Program-made: the position numbers and the translations under genes
In this document: in pieces, positions 43,616 through 52,370 of the stretch
How positions within the stretch are numbered: the first letter of the stretch is position 1
How the letters are laid out: every line of letters starts with the position of its first letter
The notes under the pieces: model-generated
The model's input: the letters and a program-made list of their open reading frames with translations, nothing else
The model's database searches: none
What the model was told of the DNA's origin: nothing
NCBI GenBank assembly: GCA_025459175.1
Contig: JALORC010000008.1
Span: 1-64,000 of the forward strand
DNA: 64,000 bases
Reading direction: 5' to 3'
Source: Planctomycetota bacterium
GTDB taxonomy: Bacteria; Planctomycetota; UBA1135; UBA2386

Positions 43616-44722
43616 TCAGTGTTCGAGCAGCAACACCGGCATCTGGCCGAGGAATGCCCCCCACGGCGAACTGGTCGCCGTGCCGGGGAAGAAGATCGAC
43701 GCGCACCGGTTGCCGACCCCGGCGGAGCCGAGCACCAGCACCAGGCCGTTGCTGAACGACAGCGGCACCACCGCCCGGCTGGTGTCGAACCACCCGGCCT
43801 GGACCCCGAGCCGGCTGCCGACGGGCACCCCGGCCGGAATCGGGAACGTCGTCGGGAAGCGCCCCTGGGCATCGGTGAGCCCGAACCAGGCGACGCTGGT
43901 CGGCGCCCACTGGTAGCAGCCCACCAGCGACGGGTCGAAAGCCGCCAGCGACAGCCCGAAGTTGGCCGCCTGGGGATCGGAGCCGACCCAGCACACGACC
44001 AACCCCACCCCGGTGCCCAGCGTCGGCGGCGCCCCTTGCACCTCGAGCGACGCGGTGGTGCCGATCTGCGGGCCGGTGGCACCGGTCCAACGCAACTCCG
44101 TCGGCACCGGGCGCCCGGTGCAGGCGCCGGTGCCGACCGTGACCGCAAGGCCGTTGTCGATGCCACCGCCGAACCACACCCCGTCGACCCAGTGCTCCGC
44201 ACTCACCGTGAATGGCGTGCCGCTGAGTTCGAACTCGAGGAACAGCGAGCCCGTTCCGACCGGCAGCGGCACGGCGAACGGGATCGTGACCAGGTCCGCC
44301 CCGAGGCTCGCGGCCGGGCTCGGCGCCGGCTGCGGCAGCAGGTTCACCACCTGCGGCCCGAACAGCACCGCGACGTTCGCCGGCCGGTTCTGGATCAGGG
44401 TGCCGGACATCTGCACCGCCTGCACCGGCTGGAAGCCGCCGCGCACCGTCAGTGTGCGACTGATCGCCGGATAGGCGCCATCGCCGAGCAGCGCCGACCG
44501 GCGCAGCCGCAGCCCGGTGAGGCTCTGACCGGTCAGCGCCGCCGGCAGCAGCGGCGCGTCGACGAACACCTGCAGGGTGCCCTGGCTCCACCGGAACGGC
44601 AGCGCCAGCGCGGCATTGCCGGGTAGCGAGGTGCACAGGGCCGGCACGACCGTGGTGGTCTGCGCCGAGAGGGCGCCGAGGCAGAGCGCGAGCCCGGCCG
44701 CGGCGAGAATGGGGTGGTTCAT
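43616..44722 (-). CDS. Secreted protein with shared C-terminal region
   Basis: A 368-residue exported protein starting MNHPILAAAGLALCLGALSAQ, a signal peptide, with an AGGA ribosome site. Strands such as LSLAAFDPSLVGCYQWAPT, FPIPAGVPVGSRLGVQAGWF and FSNGLVLVLGSAG make up the C-terminal region shared with the other exported proteins. The N-terminal half is also beta-rich (GLRLRRSALLGDGAYPAISR, SAEHWVDGVWFG). No catalytic motif was seen. Its upstream region holds three consecutive hairpins (44741-44855), and it is divergent from the SDR gene 297 bases away. Confidence 0.8.
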   Translation of the reverse strand: MNHPILAAAGLALCLGALSAQTTTVVPALCTSLPGNAALALPFRWSQGTLQVFVDAPLLPAALTGQSLTGLRLRRSALLGDGAYPAISRTLTVRGGFQPVQAVQMSGTLIQNRPANVAVLFGPQVVNLLPQPAPSPAASLGADLVTIPFAVPLPVGTGSLFLEFELSGTPFTVSAEHWVDGVWFGGGIDNGLAVTVGTGACTGRPVPTELRWTGATGPQIGTTASLEVQGAPPTLGTGVGLVVCWVGSDPQAANFGLSLAAFDPSLVGCYQWAPTSVAWFGLTDAQGRFPTTFPIPAGVPVGSRLGVQAGWFDTSRAVVPLSFSNGLVLVLGSAGVGNRCASIFFPGTATSSPWGAFLGQMPVLLLEH

Positions 44723-44740
44723 GGTTCGGTCCTGGGGAAC

Positions 44741-44855
44741 TGCCGATGCCATCGGCATTCGCACCCACGCGACCGAAATGGTCCGGGCCTCGATCGGGCG
44801 CCGCGCGCCGGATCGAGGCCCGAAAGTGAAAGGGCCCGGTTCCCGCCGGGCCCTT
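44741..44855. promoter_or_regulatory. Cluster of three hairpins between divergent genes
   Basis: Three perfect stems lie in a row: TGCCGAT/ATCGGCA (44741-44757, 7 bp); GGGCCTCGATC/GATCGAGGCCC (44785-44821, 11 bp, with an inner GGCG/CGCC pairing); and AAGGGCCCGG/CCGGGCCCTT (44830-44855, 10 bp). Read leftward, the last is followed by a T-rich stretch (CTTTCACTTTC), like a terminator. Together they resemble a structured RNA leader or small RNA; which strand is transcribed is unknown. Confidence 0.4.
44744..44754. promoter_or_regulatory. Interrupted palindrome CGATG-C-CATCG (copy 2)
   Basis: The same 11-base element as at 38080-38090, here inside the first hairpin of the cluster and about 20 bases before the leftward start codon. 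This placement suggests a shared regulatory site, but chance is possible. Confidence 0.25.
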
Positions 44856-45019
44856 CCTGGGGTCGTCCGCAACTTGGCTCCCCTCTGCTTCCCTGTCCTG
44901 AGATTGCTATCGACAGCGCCAGTGCCAGACTGGAGCGGGGGCGGACGAAAATCCGTCGATTCCGTCGGTGCCACCGCCGCCGCGGTTGCACCGCCGCCGC
45001 CGCGCGCGACCATGCGCCG

Positions 45020-45814
45020 ATGGCCGGCGCGCTTCCTTCTTCTCCCGTGACGATCGTGACCGGCAGCAGCCGCGGCATCGGCGCCGCCATCGCGGCCGCG
45101 CTCGCCGGCGCCGGCCATCGCCTGGTGCTGACCGCGCGCGACGGCGAACGGCTGCAGGCGGTCGCCGAGGCGCTGCGCGGCCGCGGCACCGAAGTGCTGG
45201 TGCTGCCCGCCGACCTGCGCGACGAAGCCGCGCCCGCCACGATCGTGCAGGCCGCGATCGCCCACTTCGGCGCCGTCTCTGCGATCGTCAGCAACGCCGG
45301 CACCGCGCCCGCCGACAAGGTCGAGCACACCACGCCGGCGATCCTGCGCGAGACCTTCGATCTGCACGTGGGCGCCCCGCTCGCGTTCGCGCGCGCCGCG
45401 GTGCCGACGATGAAGGCGCGCGGCAGCGGTTGCCTGCTGCACCTGGCGTCGACCGCCGGCCTGCGCGGCTACCCGTTCACGTCCGCGTACACCGCGGCGA
45501 AGCACGGCATGGTCGGTCTGTCGCGCGCGCTGCACGCCGAACTCGGCCCGGCCGGACTCCGGGTCTACGCGCTGTGCCCAGGCTTCGTCGACAGCGACAT
45601 CACCCGCGGCGCCGCCGCGGCCATCGCCGCGCGCGGCAAGACGACCGCCGAGCAGGCGTTCGCGCGCATGGCCGCGCAGAACCGCATCGGCCGCATGCAC
45701 AGTCCGGCCGAGGTCGCCGCCGCGGTGGCGATGTTGCTGCACGACCGCCCCGCCGGCTGCGTCTACGATCTCGACCGCGCGACCCCCGGCTTCGTCGACG
45801 CTTCGACCTCCTGA
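45020..45814 (+). CDS. Short-chain dehydrogenase/reductase
   Basis: A 264-residue classical SDR. The cofactor signature is VTGSSRGIGAAIA, NAG is in IVSNAGTAPAD, and the catalytic set is Ser in HLASTAG with Y-T-A-A-K in SAYTAAKHGM. It likely reduces a ketoacyl or hydroxyacyl substrate. It lies 16 bases before the enoyl-CoA hydratase gene and heads an operon of fatty- or amino-acid-type acyl-CoA metabolism that continues to 47839. The ATG at 45020 gives a full SDR N-terminus; upstream in-frame sequence lacks family features. Confidence 0.92.
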   Translation: MAGALPSSPVTIVTGSSRGIGAAIAAALAGAGHRLVLTARDGERLQAVAEALRGRGTEVLVLPADLRDEAAPATIVQAAIAHFGAVSAIVSNAGTAPADKVEHTTPAILRETFDLHVGAPLAFARAAVPTMKARGSGCLLHLASTAGLRGYPFTSAYTAAKHGMVGLSRALHAELGPAGLRVYALCPGFVDSDITRGAAAAIAARGKTTAEQAFARMAAQNRIGRMHSPAEVAAAVAMLLHDRPAGCVYDLDRATPGFVDASTS

Positions 45815-45830
45815 TCCGGCCCCACCGACC

Positions 45831-46628
45831 ATGAGCCACTACGACTTCCGTTTCGAACGTGGCAGCGACGGCATCGCCGTGCTGACCCTCGATCGCCCCG
45901 ACACGCTGAACTCGCTGACCTTCGACATCTACGGCCAGCTCGAGCGGCTGTTCCGCGAGCTCGACGACGACGAGACGGTCAAGGTCGTGGTGCTCACCGG
46001 CAACGGCCGCGGCTTCTGCAGCGGCGGCAGCGTCGAGGACATCATCGGCCCGCTGCTCGAGAGCGAACTCGACGGCACGCTCGCGTTCACGCGCATGACC
46101 GGCGCCGTGGTGCGCAACATGCTGAAGCTGCAGAAGCCGATCGTCGCCGCGATCAACGGCATCGCCGCCGGCGCCGGCGCGGTGCTGGCGCTGGCCAGCG
46201 ATCTGCGCGTCATGTCGGAGCAGGCGAAGTTCGCGTTCCTGTTCACCAAGGTCGGGCTGACCGGCGCCGACATGGGCGCTGCCTGGCTGCTGCCGAAGGT
46301 GATCGGCACCGGTCGCGCGATGGAGCTGCTGATGCTCGGCGACAAGGTGACCGCCGACGAGTGCTTCCGGATCGGCCTCGCCAACCGCGTGGTCGCCGCC
46401 GATCAGGTGCTGACCGAGGCGATGACGCTCGCGCGCCGGCTCGCCGCCGGCCCCGGGCTGGCGCTGGCGATGACCAAGAAGATGGTCTGGAACGAGTGGC
46501 AGATGGACATGGACGCCGCGATCGAGCAGGAGGCGCAGGCGCAGGCGCTGCTGCTGCGCGCGCACGACCACCGCGAGTTCTACAACGCGTGGATGGAGAA
46601 GCGGGAGCCGAGGTTCCTCGGCCGCTGA
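45831..46628 (+). CDS. Enoyl-CoA hydratase/isomerase family protein
   Basis: A 265-residue crotonase-fold enzyme. Landmarks are LTLDRPDTLNSL, the oxyanion strand VLTGNGRGFCSGG, IVAAINGIAAGAGAVLALASDLRV and the F-A-F-L-F-T-K-V-G-L region with the second oxyanion glycine. The acidic residue positions in the catalytic loop (GADMGAAWLLP) are less standard than for typical hydratases, so the exact reaction (hydratase, isomerase or ring-opening) is uncertain. It belongs to the SDR/crotonase/acyl-CoA dehydrogenase operon, which fits stepwise oxidation of an acyl-CoA. Confidence 0.92.
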   Translation: MSHYDFRFERGSDGIAVLTLDRPDTLNSLTFDIYGQLERLFRELDDDETVKVVVLTGNGRGFCSGGSVEDIIGPLLESELDGTLAFTRMTGAVVRNMLKLQKPIVAAINGIAAGAGAVLALASDLRVMSEQAKFAFLFTKVGLTGADMGAAWLLPKVIGTGRAMELLMLGDKVTADECFRIGLANRVVAADQVLTEAMTLARRLAAGPGLALAMTKKMVWNEWQMDMDAAIEQEAQAQALLLRAHDHREFYNAWMEKREPRFLGR

Positions 46629-46666
46629 GTCGCATCCTCGCCCACCGCCCCGCGAAAGACGTGCAC

Positions 46667-47839
46667 ATGAACCCCGATCTCTGGCTGCCCGACGCCGACC
46701 TCGACCCGGCCCACCGCGAGTTCGTGCTGTCGATCCGTTCGTTCGCGGCCACCCACCTGCTGCCGCACGCGCGCACGATCGACGAGCAGCGCACGTTCCG
46801 CCGCGAGACGGTGCACGACCTCGCCCGCGCCGGCATCCTCGGCGGGCCGCTGTCACCTGAGCACGGCGGCCGCGGCTGGACGCCGTTGCAGCTGGCGATC
46901 GCGCACGAAGAACTCGGCGCCCACTGCGGCAACGCGCGCGGCTTCTGCGCCGTGCAGACCGGGCTGGTGGCGCAGTGCCTCGCCAAGTACGGCACCGCCG
47001 CGCAGCGCGCCAGGTGGCTGCCGTCCCTGATCGACGGCAGCGCGATCGGTTGCTTCGGGCTCACCGAGCCCGGTGCCGGCAGCGATGTCGCATCACTGAC
47101 GACCCACGCGAAGAAGCAGGCCGACGGCAGCTACCGCGTGCACGGGCAGAAGTGGTGGATCACCAACGGTGGCATCGCCGACGTGATGATCCTGTTCGCG
47201 ACCGTCGACCCGCAGCAGGGTCGGCAGGGCATCACCGCGTTCCTGGTCGACACGCGCCGCCAGGGTCTCCACCGCGAACCGATGCCCGGCATCGAGCTCG
47301 GCCACCGCGGCAGCGATCACGCGGTGCTGACGTTCGACGGCTTGCCGATCGCCCCCGACGAAGTGCTCGGGCCGATCGGCAAGGGCTTCGGCGTGGCGAT
47401 GGGCGGGCTCGCCGCCGGGCGCCTGTCGGTGGCGGCCGGTGCGGTAGGGCTGCATCGCGCGGCGCTGGCGGCGGCGGTCGAGTTCACCACCGGCCGGCAG
47501 CAGTTCGGGCAGCCGTTGGCGCAGTTCCAGATGGTGCAAGAACGGCTGGCCGACCAACTGACGACGCTGCACGCGAGCCGCGGGTTGGTGTATCGCTGCG
47601 CGCAGCGGCGGGCGGCGGGCACCGAGACGCACGCGGACGTGGCGATGGCGAAGCTGTATGCGACCGAGGTCGCGGCGAAGGCGTGCGAGGAGGCGGTGAT
47701 GCTGCACGGTGCGCGCGGCTACAGCTCGGCGTTCGTGGTCGAACGGCTGTGGCGCGACGTGCAGGCGCTGCGCATCTACGAGGGCACGTCGATGATCCAG
47801 AAGACGATCCTCGCGCGGGCGCTGACGACGGCGCCGTGA
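46667..47839 (+). CDS. Acyl-CoA dehydrogenase
   Basis: A 390-residue flavoprotein. It shows the N-terminal all-helical domain, then the FAD-binding segment CFGLTEPGAGSDVASL and the W-x-I-T-N-G-G sheet (HGQKWWITNGGIADVMILFA). The helical C-terminal domain includes the flavin-contact motif FTTGRQQFGQPLAQFQMVQ and an ending with YEGTSMIQKTILARAL, where the Glu is at the position used as catalytic base in several members. It oxidises an acyl-CoA to the enoyl-CoA, the substrate of the hydratase gene next to it. The start is at ATG 46667; no strong ribosome site was seen. Confidence 0.93.
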   Translation: MNPDLWLPDADLDPAHREFVLSIRSFAATHLLPHARTIDEQRTFRRETVHDLARAGILGGPLSPEHGGRGWTPLQLAIAHEELGAHCGNARGFCAVQTGLVAQCLAKYGTAAQRARWLPSLIDGSAIGCFGLTEPGAGSDVASLTTHAKKQADGSYRVHGQKWWITNGGIADVMILFATVDPQQGRQGITAFLVDTRRQGLHREPMPGIELGHRGSDHAVLTFDGLPIAPDEVLGPIGKGFGVAMGGLAAGRLSVAAGAVGLHRAALAAAVEFTTGRQQFGQPLAQFQMVQERLADQLTTLHASRGLVYRCAQRRAAGTETHADVAMAKLYATEVAAKACEEAVMLHGARGYSSAFVVERLWRDVQALRIYEGTSMIQKTILARALTTAP

Positions 47840-47852
47840 GCGTCACTTCCGA

Positions 47853-50429
47853 TCAATAGGTGCCGATCGTGCAAGCCAACGCGTTGGTCGTCCAGGTCCC
47901 GACCCACCCACTGCTGAAGTCCAGCTCGGCAACCTGCATGTAGAGCTTCACGCCTGGAGCCGTCGGCTGGATCGCCATCGGCAGTTGGAAGGTACGGGCC
48001 GAGCCGCTCAGCTGTGCACTGATCTGCAGGAGATCCAGACTGGCAACGCCGAGCGTGCAACCAGCGCCCGGACCGGGAACGGGAGCCTGGAACAGCGGCA
48101 GCCCCGGCACGGCTTGCCCGATGCTGACCATGAGGAGCGCCAGGGACGACGCCCCCACGCCAGCCGCGCCGAGTCGGAACGGACTCGAGGCCCACGGCAG
48201 AGTGTCGGCGGTGAGCGACAACGCACCACCAGGGCCGGTGCAGCCGACGCCGTATGTTTGCACCGACGGCGGGCAGGTCGTGGTCAGCCTTGCCACCCCG
48301 CGAGACGCAATGTCCCCGGCACCAGACAGCCCGCCACCGACGAGCAGATCGCCGTTCGGAAACAACCCGAGGGCCCGACCCTCTCCGAACAGCCCACGGC
48401 CGAGCACCGACCATGAACTGCCCCGCCAGCGGGCGATCCCCGCAACCGCCAGCCCCGGCATCGATTCGAACGACCCGGCCGCAACGAGATCGCCATTGGG
48501 CAAAGCGCGAATCGCGCGGACCGTGTTGTTGAAGCCGCTGCCCAGCGCAGACCACGAAGTGCCATTCCACCGCGCGATGCGGTTTGCGGTCAGGCCGCCG
48601 GCCGTCGAGAAGCTGCCGCCCACGACGATGTCGCCGTTCGGCAGCAGCTCTACGGCCCACACGTCCTGCGCTCCTGTGGTCAACGGCGACCAGGAAGCGC
48701 CGTTCCACCGCGCGATCCCGGCCGCAGGAATGCCACCGGCCGAGGTGAAGTTGCCGCCCACGACGAGATCGCCGTTCGGCATCTCCTTGATGACACGCAC
48801 CGTACCGCCACTGCCGATCCCGGAGCCGAGCGGCGCCCATGTGCTGCCGTTCCACCGCGCGATCCGGTTGGCAGCCACGCCACCGGCCGAAGTGAAATTG
48901 CCGCCCGCGATCAACTCACCGTTCGATCGCACCGCGATGGCGCTGACGGTGGCACCGAGAGTGTCGGTCACGCCGCTGCCGAGCGGGAACCATGTCGTGC
49001 CGTTCCATCGCGCGATGTTGAGTGCCGCGACGTTGCCTGCCATCGCGAATCTACCGCCGGCAACCAGGTCGCCATTGGGCAGATAGGCGACAGCACTGAC
49101 CACCGGATTCGTGAGACCGCTGAGGCTCACCCCGCCCCCGAGCGGCAGCCACGCACTGCCGTTCCAGTGGGCGATGCAGTTCAAGGACACGCCGCTGGCG
49201 GTGCGGAACAAACCGCCGGCGACGAACCCGCCATCAGGCCGCATGGCGACGCAAAGCACGCTGTCGTTCAGCCCGGCCTGCATCCCCCCCCAACTGGACC
49301 CGTACCAGATGGCGACTCCGTTCGCGGTGAGCCCCCCGCACCGCGCGAAGACGCCGCCGGCGACCAAGCGGCCATTGGCGAGGCGGGTGACGACGTGCAC
49401 GGTTCCGCTGTCCACTCCACCCGCGAGATCCGTCCAGGTGCTGTTGACCGAGACCCAGCGGGCGATTCGGTTCCTCGGCACACTGCCGGCATTGGTGAAG
49501 TCCCCAGCAGCGACGATGTCCCCGGAATCCGTCACCGCGAGGGCCCTGACCGTGCCGGGAGAAAGGTCACCCAGGCCACTGCCGTAAGGCGACCAGGAGA
49601 ACCCATTCCAGGATGCCACCCGATTGGCAACGACCGCGCCTGCCGCCGTGAAGTCACCGCCGGCCACCACCTGACCTGTCGTCGATTCAGCCAGGGCGCG
49701 GACCGTGCCGTTCAGACCACCCGCCAATGGCGCCCAGACGCTTCCGTTCCAACGCGCGATACGACTGGCGGTGAAGCCGCCGGCGATCGCAAAGTCACCC
49801 GCCGCGACGATGTCGCCGTTTGACATGGCGACCAGTGCATGCACGGTGCCATCCATGCCACTGCCCAACGGTGTCCAGGCGCTGCCATTCCAGCGTGCGA
49901 CACGATTGGCGACCACGCCGCCAGCCGTCACGAAGTCGCCGCCGGCGACGATGTCGCCGTTGGCAAGCGTGATCAGTGCACGAACGGCGCCATCCATGCC
50001 ACTACCGAGCGGCAACCAAATCCCGCCGACCCAGCGCGCTACGCGGTCGGCGGCGACGCCGCCAGCAATCGTGAAGTCACCACCGGCGACGAAGTTGCCG
50101 TTCGTCAGCGACGCGAGCGCGAGGACGCTGCCGTTCATCCCGCTGCCGAGCGGCGCCCACACATTCGATTCGAAGGAGACGATGTTGCCGGCGGGGACGC
50201 CGCCCCCTGCGGTGAGGCTCCCCCCGAGCACGACGGTGGGCGGGATCGGCCCGTAGCCGTCGGGATCCCAGCTCGCCGCCGCGAACACGGTTCCGGACAC
50301 CCCGGGAGCCTCGAAGGCGGCCATCCACTGCGGCGCACATTGCGCCGCGGTCGGCGCGGCGAACAGGGATCCGAAGCCGAGAGCCAGCGAAATCGTCAGC
50401 GATGCGGAGCACGATCGAAGCATGGTCAT
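47853..50429 (-). CDS. Secreted delta-60-like repeat protein
   Basis: An 858-residue exported protein. After a signal peptide (MTMLRSCSASLTISLALGFG) come about 13-14 copies of a ~47-residue unit with the consensus NGDIVAGGDF-x2-AGG-x2-ANRIARWNG-x2-W-x-PLGSG. This resembles the delta-60 repeat family (DUF5122), thought to form beta-propeller-like surface folds. The last ~100 residues (GAGCTLGVASLDLLQIS, LPMAIQPTAPGVKLYMQVA) are the shared C-terminal region of the window's exported proteins. Adjacent repeats are similar enough for copy-number change. The ATG at 50429 gives the shortest sensible signal peptide. Confidence 0.85.
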   Translation of the reverse strand: MTMLRSCSASLTISLALGFGSLFAAPTAAQCAPQWMAAFEAPGVSGTVFAAASWDPDGYGPIPPTVVLGGSLTAGGGVPAGNIVSFESNVWAPLGSGMNGSVLALASLTNGNFVAGGDFTIAGGVAADRVARWVGGIWLPLGSGMDGAVRALITLANGDIVAGGDFVTAGGVVANRVARWNGSAWTPLGSGMDGTVHALVAMSNGDIVAAGDFAIAGGFTASRIARWNGSVWAPLAGGLNGTVRALAESTTGQVVAGGDFTAAGAVVANRVASWNGFSWSPYGSGLGDLSPGTVRALAVTDSGDIVAAGDFTNAGSVPRNRIARWVSVNSTWTDLAGGVDSGTVHVVTRLANGRLVAGGVFARCGGLTANGVAIWYGSSWGGMQAGLNDSVLCVAMRPDGGFVAGGLFRTASGVSLNCIAHWNGSAWLPLGGGVSLSGLTNPVVSAVAYLPNGDLVAGGRFAMAGNVAALNIARWNGTTWFPLGSGVTDTLGATVSAIAVRSNGELIAGGNFTSAGGVAANRIARWNGSTWAPLGSGIGSGGTVRVIKEMPNGDLVVGGNFTSAGGIPAAGIARWNGASWSPLTTGAQDVWAVELLPNGDIVVGGSFSTAGGLTANRIARWNGTSWSALGSGFNNTVRAIRALPNGDLVAAGSFESMPGLAVAGIARWRGSSWSVLGRGLFGEGRALGLFPNGDLLVGGGLSGAGDIASRGVARLTTTCPPSVQTYGVGCTGPGGALSLTADTLPWASSPFRLGAAGVGASSLALLMVSIGQAVPGLPLFQAPVPGPGAGCTLGVASLDLLQISAQLSGSARTFQLPMAIQPTAPGVKLYMQVAELDFSSGWVGTWTTNALACTIGTY
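48293..50290 (-). repeat. Degenerate tandem coding repeats (~141 bp)
   Basis: About 13-14 units, each around 46-52 codons, encode the delta-60-like repeats of the secreted protein. Recurring words are ANRIARWNG and NGDIVAGGDF in translation. The DNA repeats have diverged between copies. Confidence 0.75.
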
Positions 50430-50711
50430 TGCGAGGGTGCGTCTCGTGGCAAGGGGAACCGAAGGGAGTGCCCGCGTCACAAGCCGTCGGCTGGTGCAGA
50501 GGCCAGACCCGGACTGCTGGCAGGAGGAACGCCGTCGCGCGAAGAGACTCAGTCGGCAGGCAGCCGTCAACCCCGCCCGCCACGGTCGTTCGCGGGCATC
50601 GGAGCTCGACGCGTGACCGCGAACCCCTCGCCGCTACCGACCGCCAGCCGCATCACGCGCCAGCAGCCCCGCCGGCGCGCGGCGCTGCAGGAAATCCGCC
50701 AGCGATGCCGG

Positions 50712-51449
50712 TCAGCGGTTCTCGGGCCGCGCGTTGGAGAACGCTAGCGTGACCGTGGCCTCGTCCTCCCAGTTGCCGACCGCGCGCCCGACCTCCTGCT
50801 TCTGCCGCCGGAACTCCAACCCGACCATGCCGTCGCGGATCTGCGGGTTGATCGCGATCGCGTTGCCGAGCGCGTTCAGCCGTTCGAAGCACAGCTTGAT
50901 CGACGTCACCGGCGCGCCGAGCGACGTGCGCCCGATCAGCACCTCCGGCGCGCGGATGATCACCTTCACGTCCGAGGTGAACTGCAGCGAGCCGTCGATG
51001 GTCTTGTTCAGCCAGGTCAGGATCTCGCGCTTCAGCGGCGCGGGCTTGTTGGCCTCGAAGAAGTCCGACAGCGGCGCCGTCAGCGCGATCGTGTCGTCGG
51101 TCTGCCGGATCTCCAGCGAGTTGCCGGTGACATCCTCGTAGTCGGGCAGGACCTCCTTCAGGAACTCGCGCATCTCGCCGTCCTGCGCCGTCACCAGCGG
51201 TGCCGGCACCGCGACGTCGCCGCCGCCCGACTGCTGGTCGAACAGCCCCGCGTCCTGCGTCTTGCCCTCGCCGGCGATGTGGAACGCGAAGTTGATCGAC
51301 TTCTGCAGCTTCTTCATCTTCTCGAGGTCCTGCACCCCGAGCGCGTAGAGCACCACGAACAGCGCGAACAACAGCGTCATCATGTCCGCGAAGCTGACCA
51401 CCCAGCGTTCGTGGTTGACGTGCTCCTCGTGCTTGTGCTTCTTCGCCAT
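50712..51449 (-). CDS. motB: MotB-like stator protein
   Basis: A 245-residue membrane protein whose N-terminus HERWVVSFADMMTLLFALFVVLYAL is the MotB proton-channel helix, with the essential aspartate at Asp22. The C-terminal part would anchor to peptidoglycan as an OmpA-like domain, but the usual T-D-x-x-G...N-x-x-L-S-x-x-R-A pattern is not evident (SIKLCFERLNALGNAIAIN is the nearest), so it is unusual. With MotA it would form a flagellar stator or a related TolQR/ExbBD-like motor. It follows motA by 12 bases. No flagellar structural genes are present in this window. Confidence 0.82.
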   Translation of the reverse strand: MAKKHKHEEHVNHERWVVSFADMMTLLFALFVVLYALGVQDLEKMKKLQKSINFAFHIAGEGKTQDAGLFDQQSGGGDVAVPAPLVTAQDGEMREFLKEVLPDYEDVTGNSLEIRQTDDTIALTAPLSDFFEANKPAPLKREILTWLNKTIDGSLQFTSDVKVIIRAPEVLIGRTSLGAPVTSIKLCFERLNALGNAIAINPQIRDGMVGLEFRRQKQEVGRAVGNWEDEATVTLAFSNARPENR

Positions 51450-51461
51450 GACGTGCGCCGA

Positions 51462-52238
51462 TCAGTGCTTCTTGTCGCCGCCGCCGCCACCGTGGCTGCC
51501 GAGATAGACCTTGAGTTTGCTGCGCAAGGCGCCGGGCGCGATGCCGGACTGGATGCCGACCACGCCCTCCAGCACCATGCTCTTCAGCAGCTGGTCGTGC
51601 TCGATGTGGCGCTTGAGCTTGAACGACATCGGCATGCAGACGACGTTCGCGTAACCGACGCCGTAGACCGTCGCGACGAACGCGACGGCGATACCGGGGC
51701 CGATCAGCTCCGGCTGCGACAACACGCTCATCACGTGCATCAGACCGAGCACGGCGCCGAGCACGCCGACCGTCGGCGCCAGTGCGCCCCAGGTCTCCCA
51801 GAACTTCATGCCGGCCTTGTCGTCCTCTTCCTGGATGTGCATGTCGACCTCGACCGACTCCCGGATCGCCTCGGCCGAGCTGCCGTCGATCGCGAGCGTC
51901 AGGCACTTCACCAGGAACGGATCACCCTGCCCGCTGTTGGCGTAGGTCTCGAGGGCCAGCAGACCCTCGCGGCGCGCGAGGTTGGCGAGCTCGAGGATCT
52001 TCTCCATCAGCCCGTGGAAGTCGTACTTCCCGGGCAGGAACATCTTCTTCAGCGCCTTGAAGGCGAACGGCATGTCGGAGGGCAGCGTCGCCACCATCGT
52101 GGCGCCGAGCGAACCGAGGATCACGATCATGAAGGCGGTGACCTGGAGCAGCGCGCTCGGATGTCCTCCCTCCAGGATCATGCCGCCGATGATGCCGATG
52201 AAGGCAACCACGAGGCCCAGCAGAGAGAAGATGTCCAT
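51462..52238 (-). CDS. motA: MotA-like stator protein
   Basis: A 258-residue inner-membrane protein. Its four hydrophobic helices fit MotA: two near the start (LLGLVVAFIGIIGGMILEGG and LLQVTAFMIVILGSLGATM), a cytoplasmic loop with acidic residues (EEDDKAGMKFWETWG), then APTVGVLGAVLGLMHVMSVL and GIAVAFVATVYGVGYANVV. Family members carry the ion-conducting and torque elements. The start at 52238 (MDIFSLLG) opens the first helix; longer frames add unrelated residues. It forms an operon with motB and is divergent from the methyltransferase gene. Confidence 0.88.
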   Translation of the reverse strand: MDIFSLLGLVVAFIGIIGGMILEGGHPSALLQVTAFMIVILGSLGATMVATLPSDMPFAFKALKKMFLPGKYDFHGLMEKILELANLARREGLLALETYANSGQGDPFLVKCLTLAIDGSSAEAIRESVEVDMHIQEEDDKAGMKFWETWGALAPTVGVLGAVLGLMHVMSVLSQPELIGPGIAVAFVATVYGVGYANVVCMPMSFKLKRHIEHDQLLKSMVLEGVVGIQSGIAPGALRSKLKVYLGSHGGGGGDKKH

Positions 52239-52370
52239 TGCCCTGGTGCTCGGAGATGGTGCCCGCCGACGAGCACGCCACCTGGATGATGGTCGTTCGC
52301 ACGCGCCGCTTGAGCCCGTCGCCGCGATTCCCGGCACGGGGCCAGCGGTGTCGCGGATCCCGACAGCGGC

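Noticed and set aside
48293-50290. Possible CRISPR or DNA satellite array
   Set aside because: Units are about 141 bp, coding and diverged, with a clear protein repeat; there are no spacers of fixed length.
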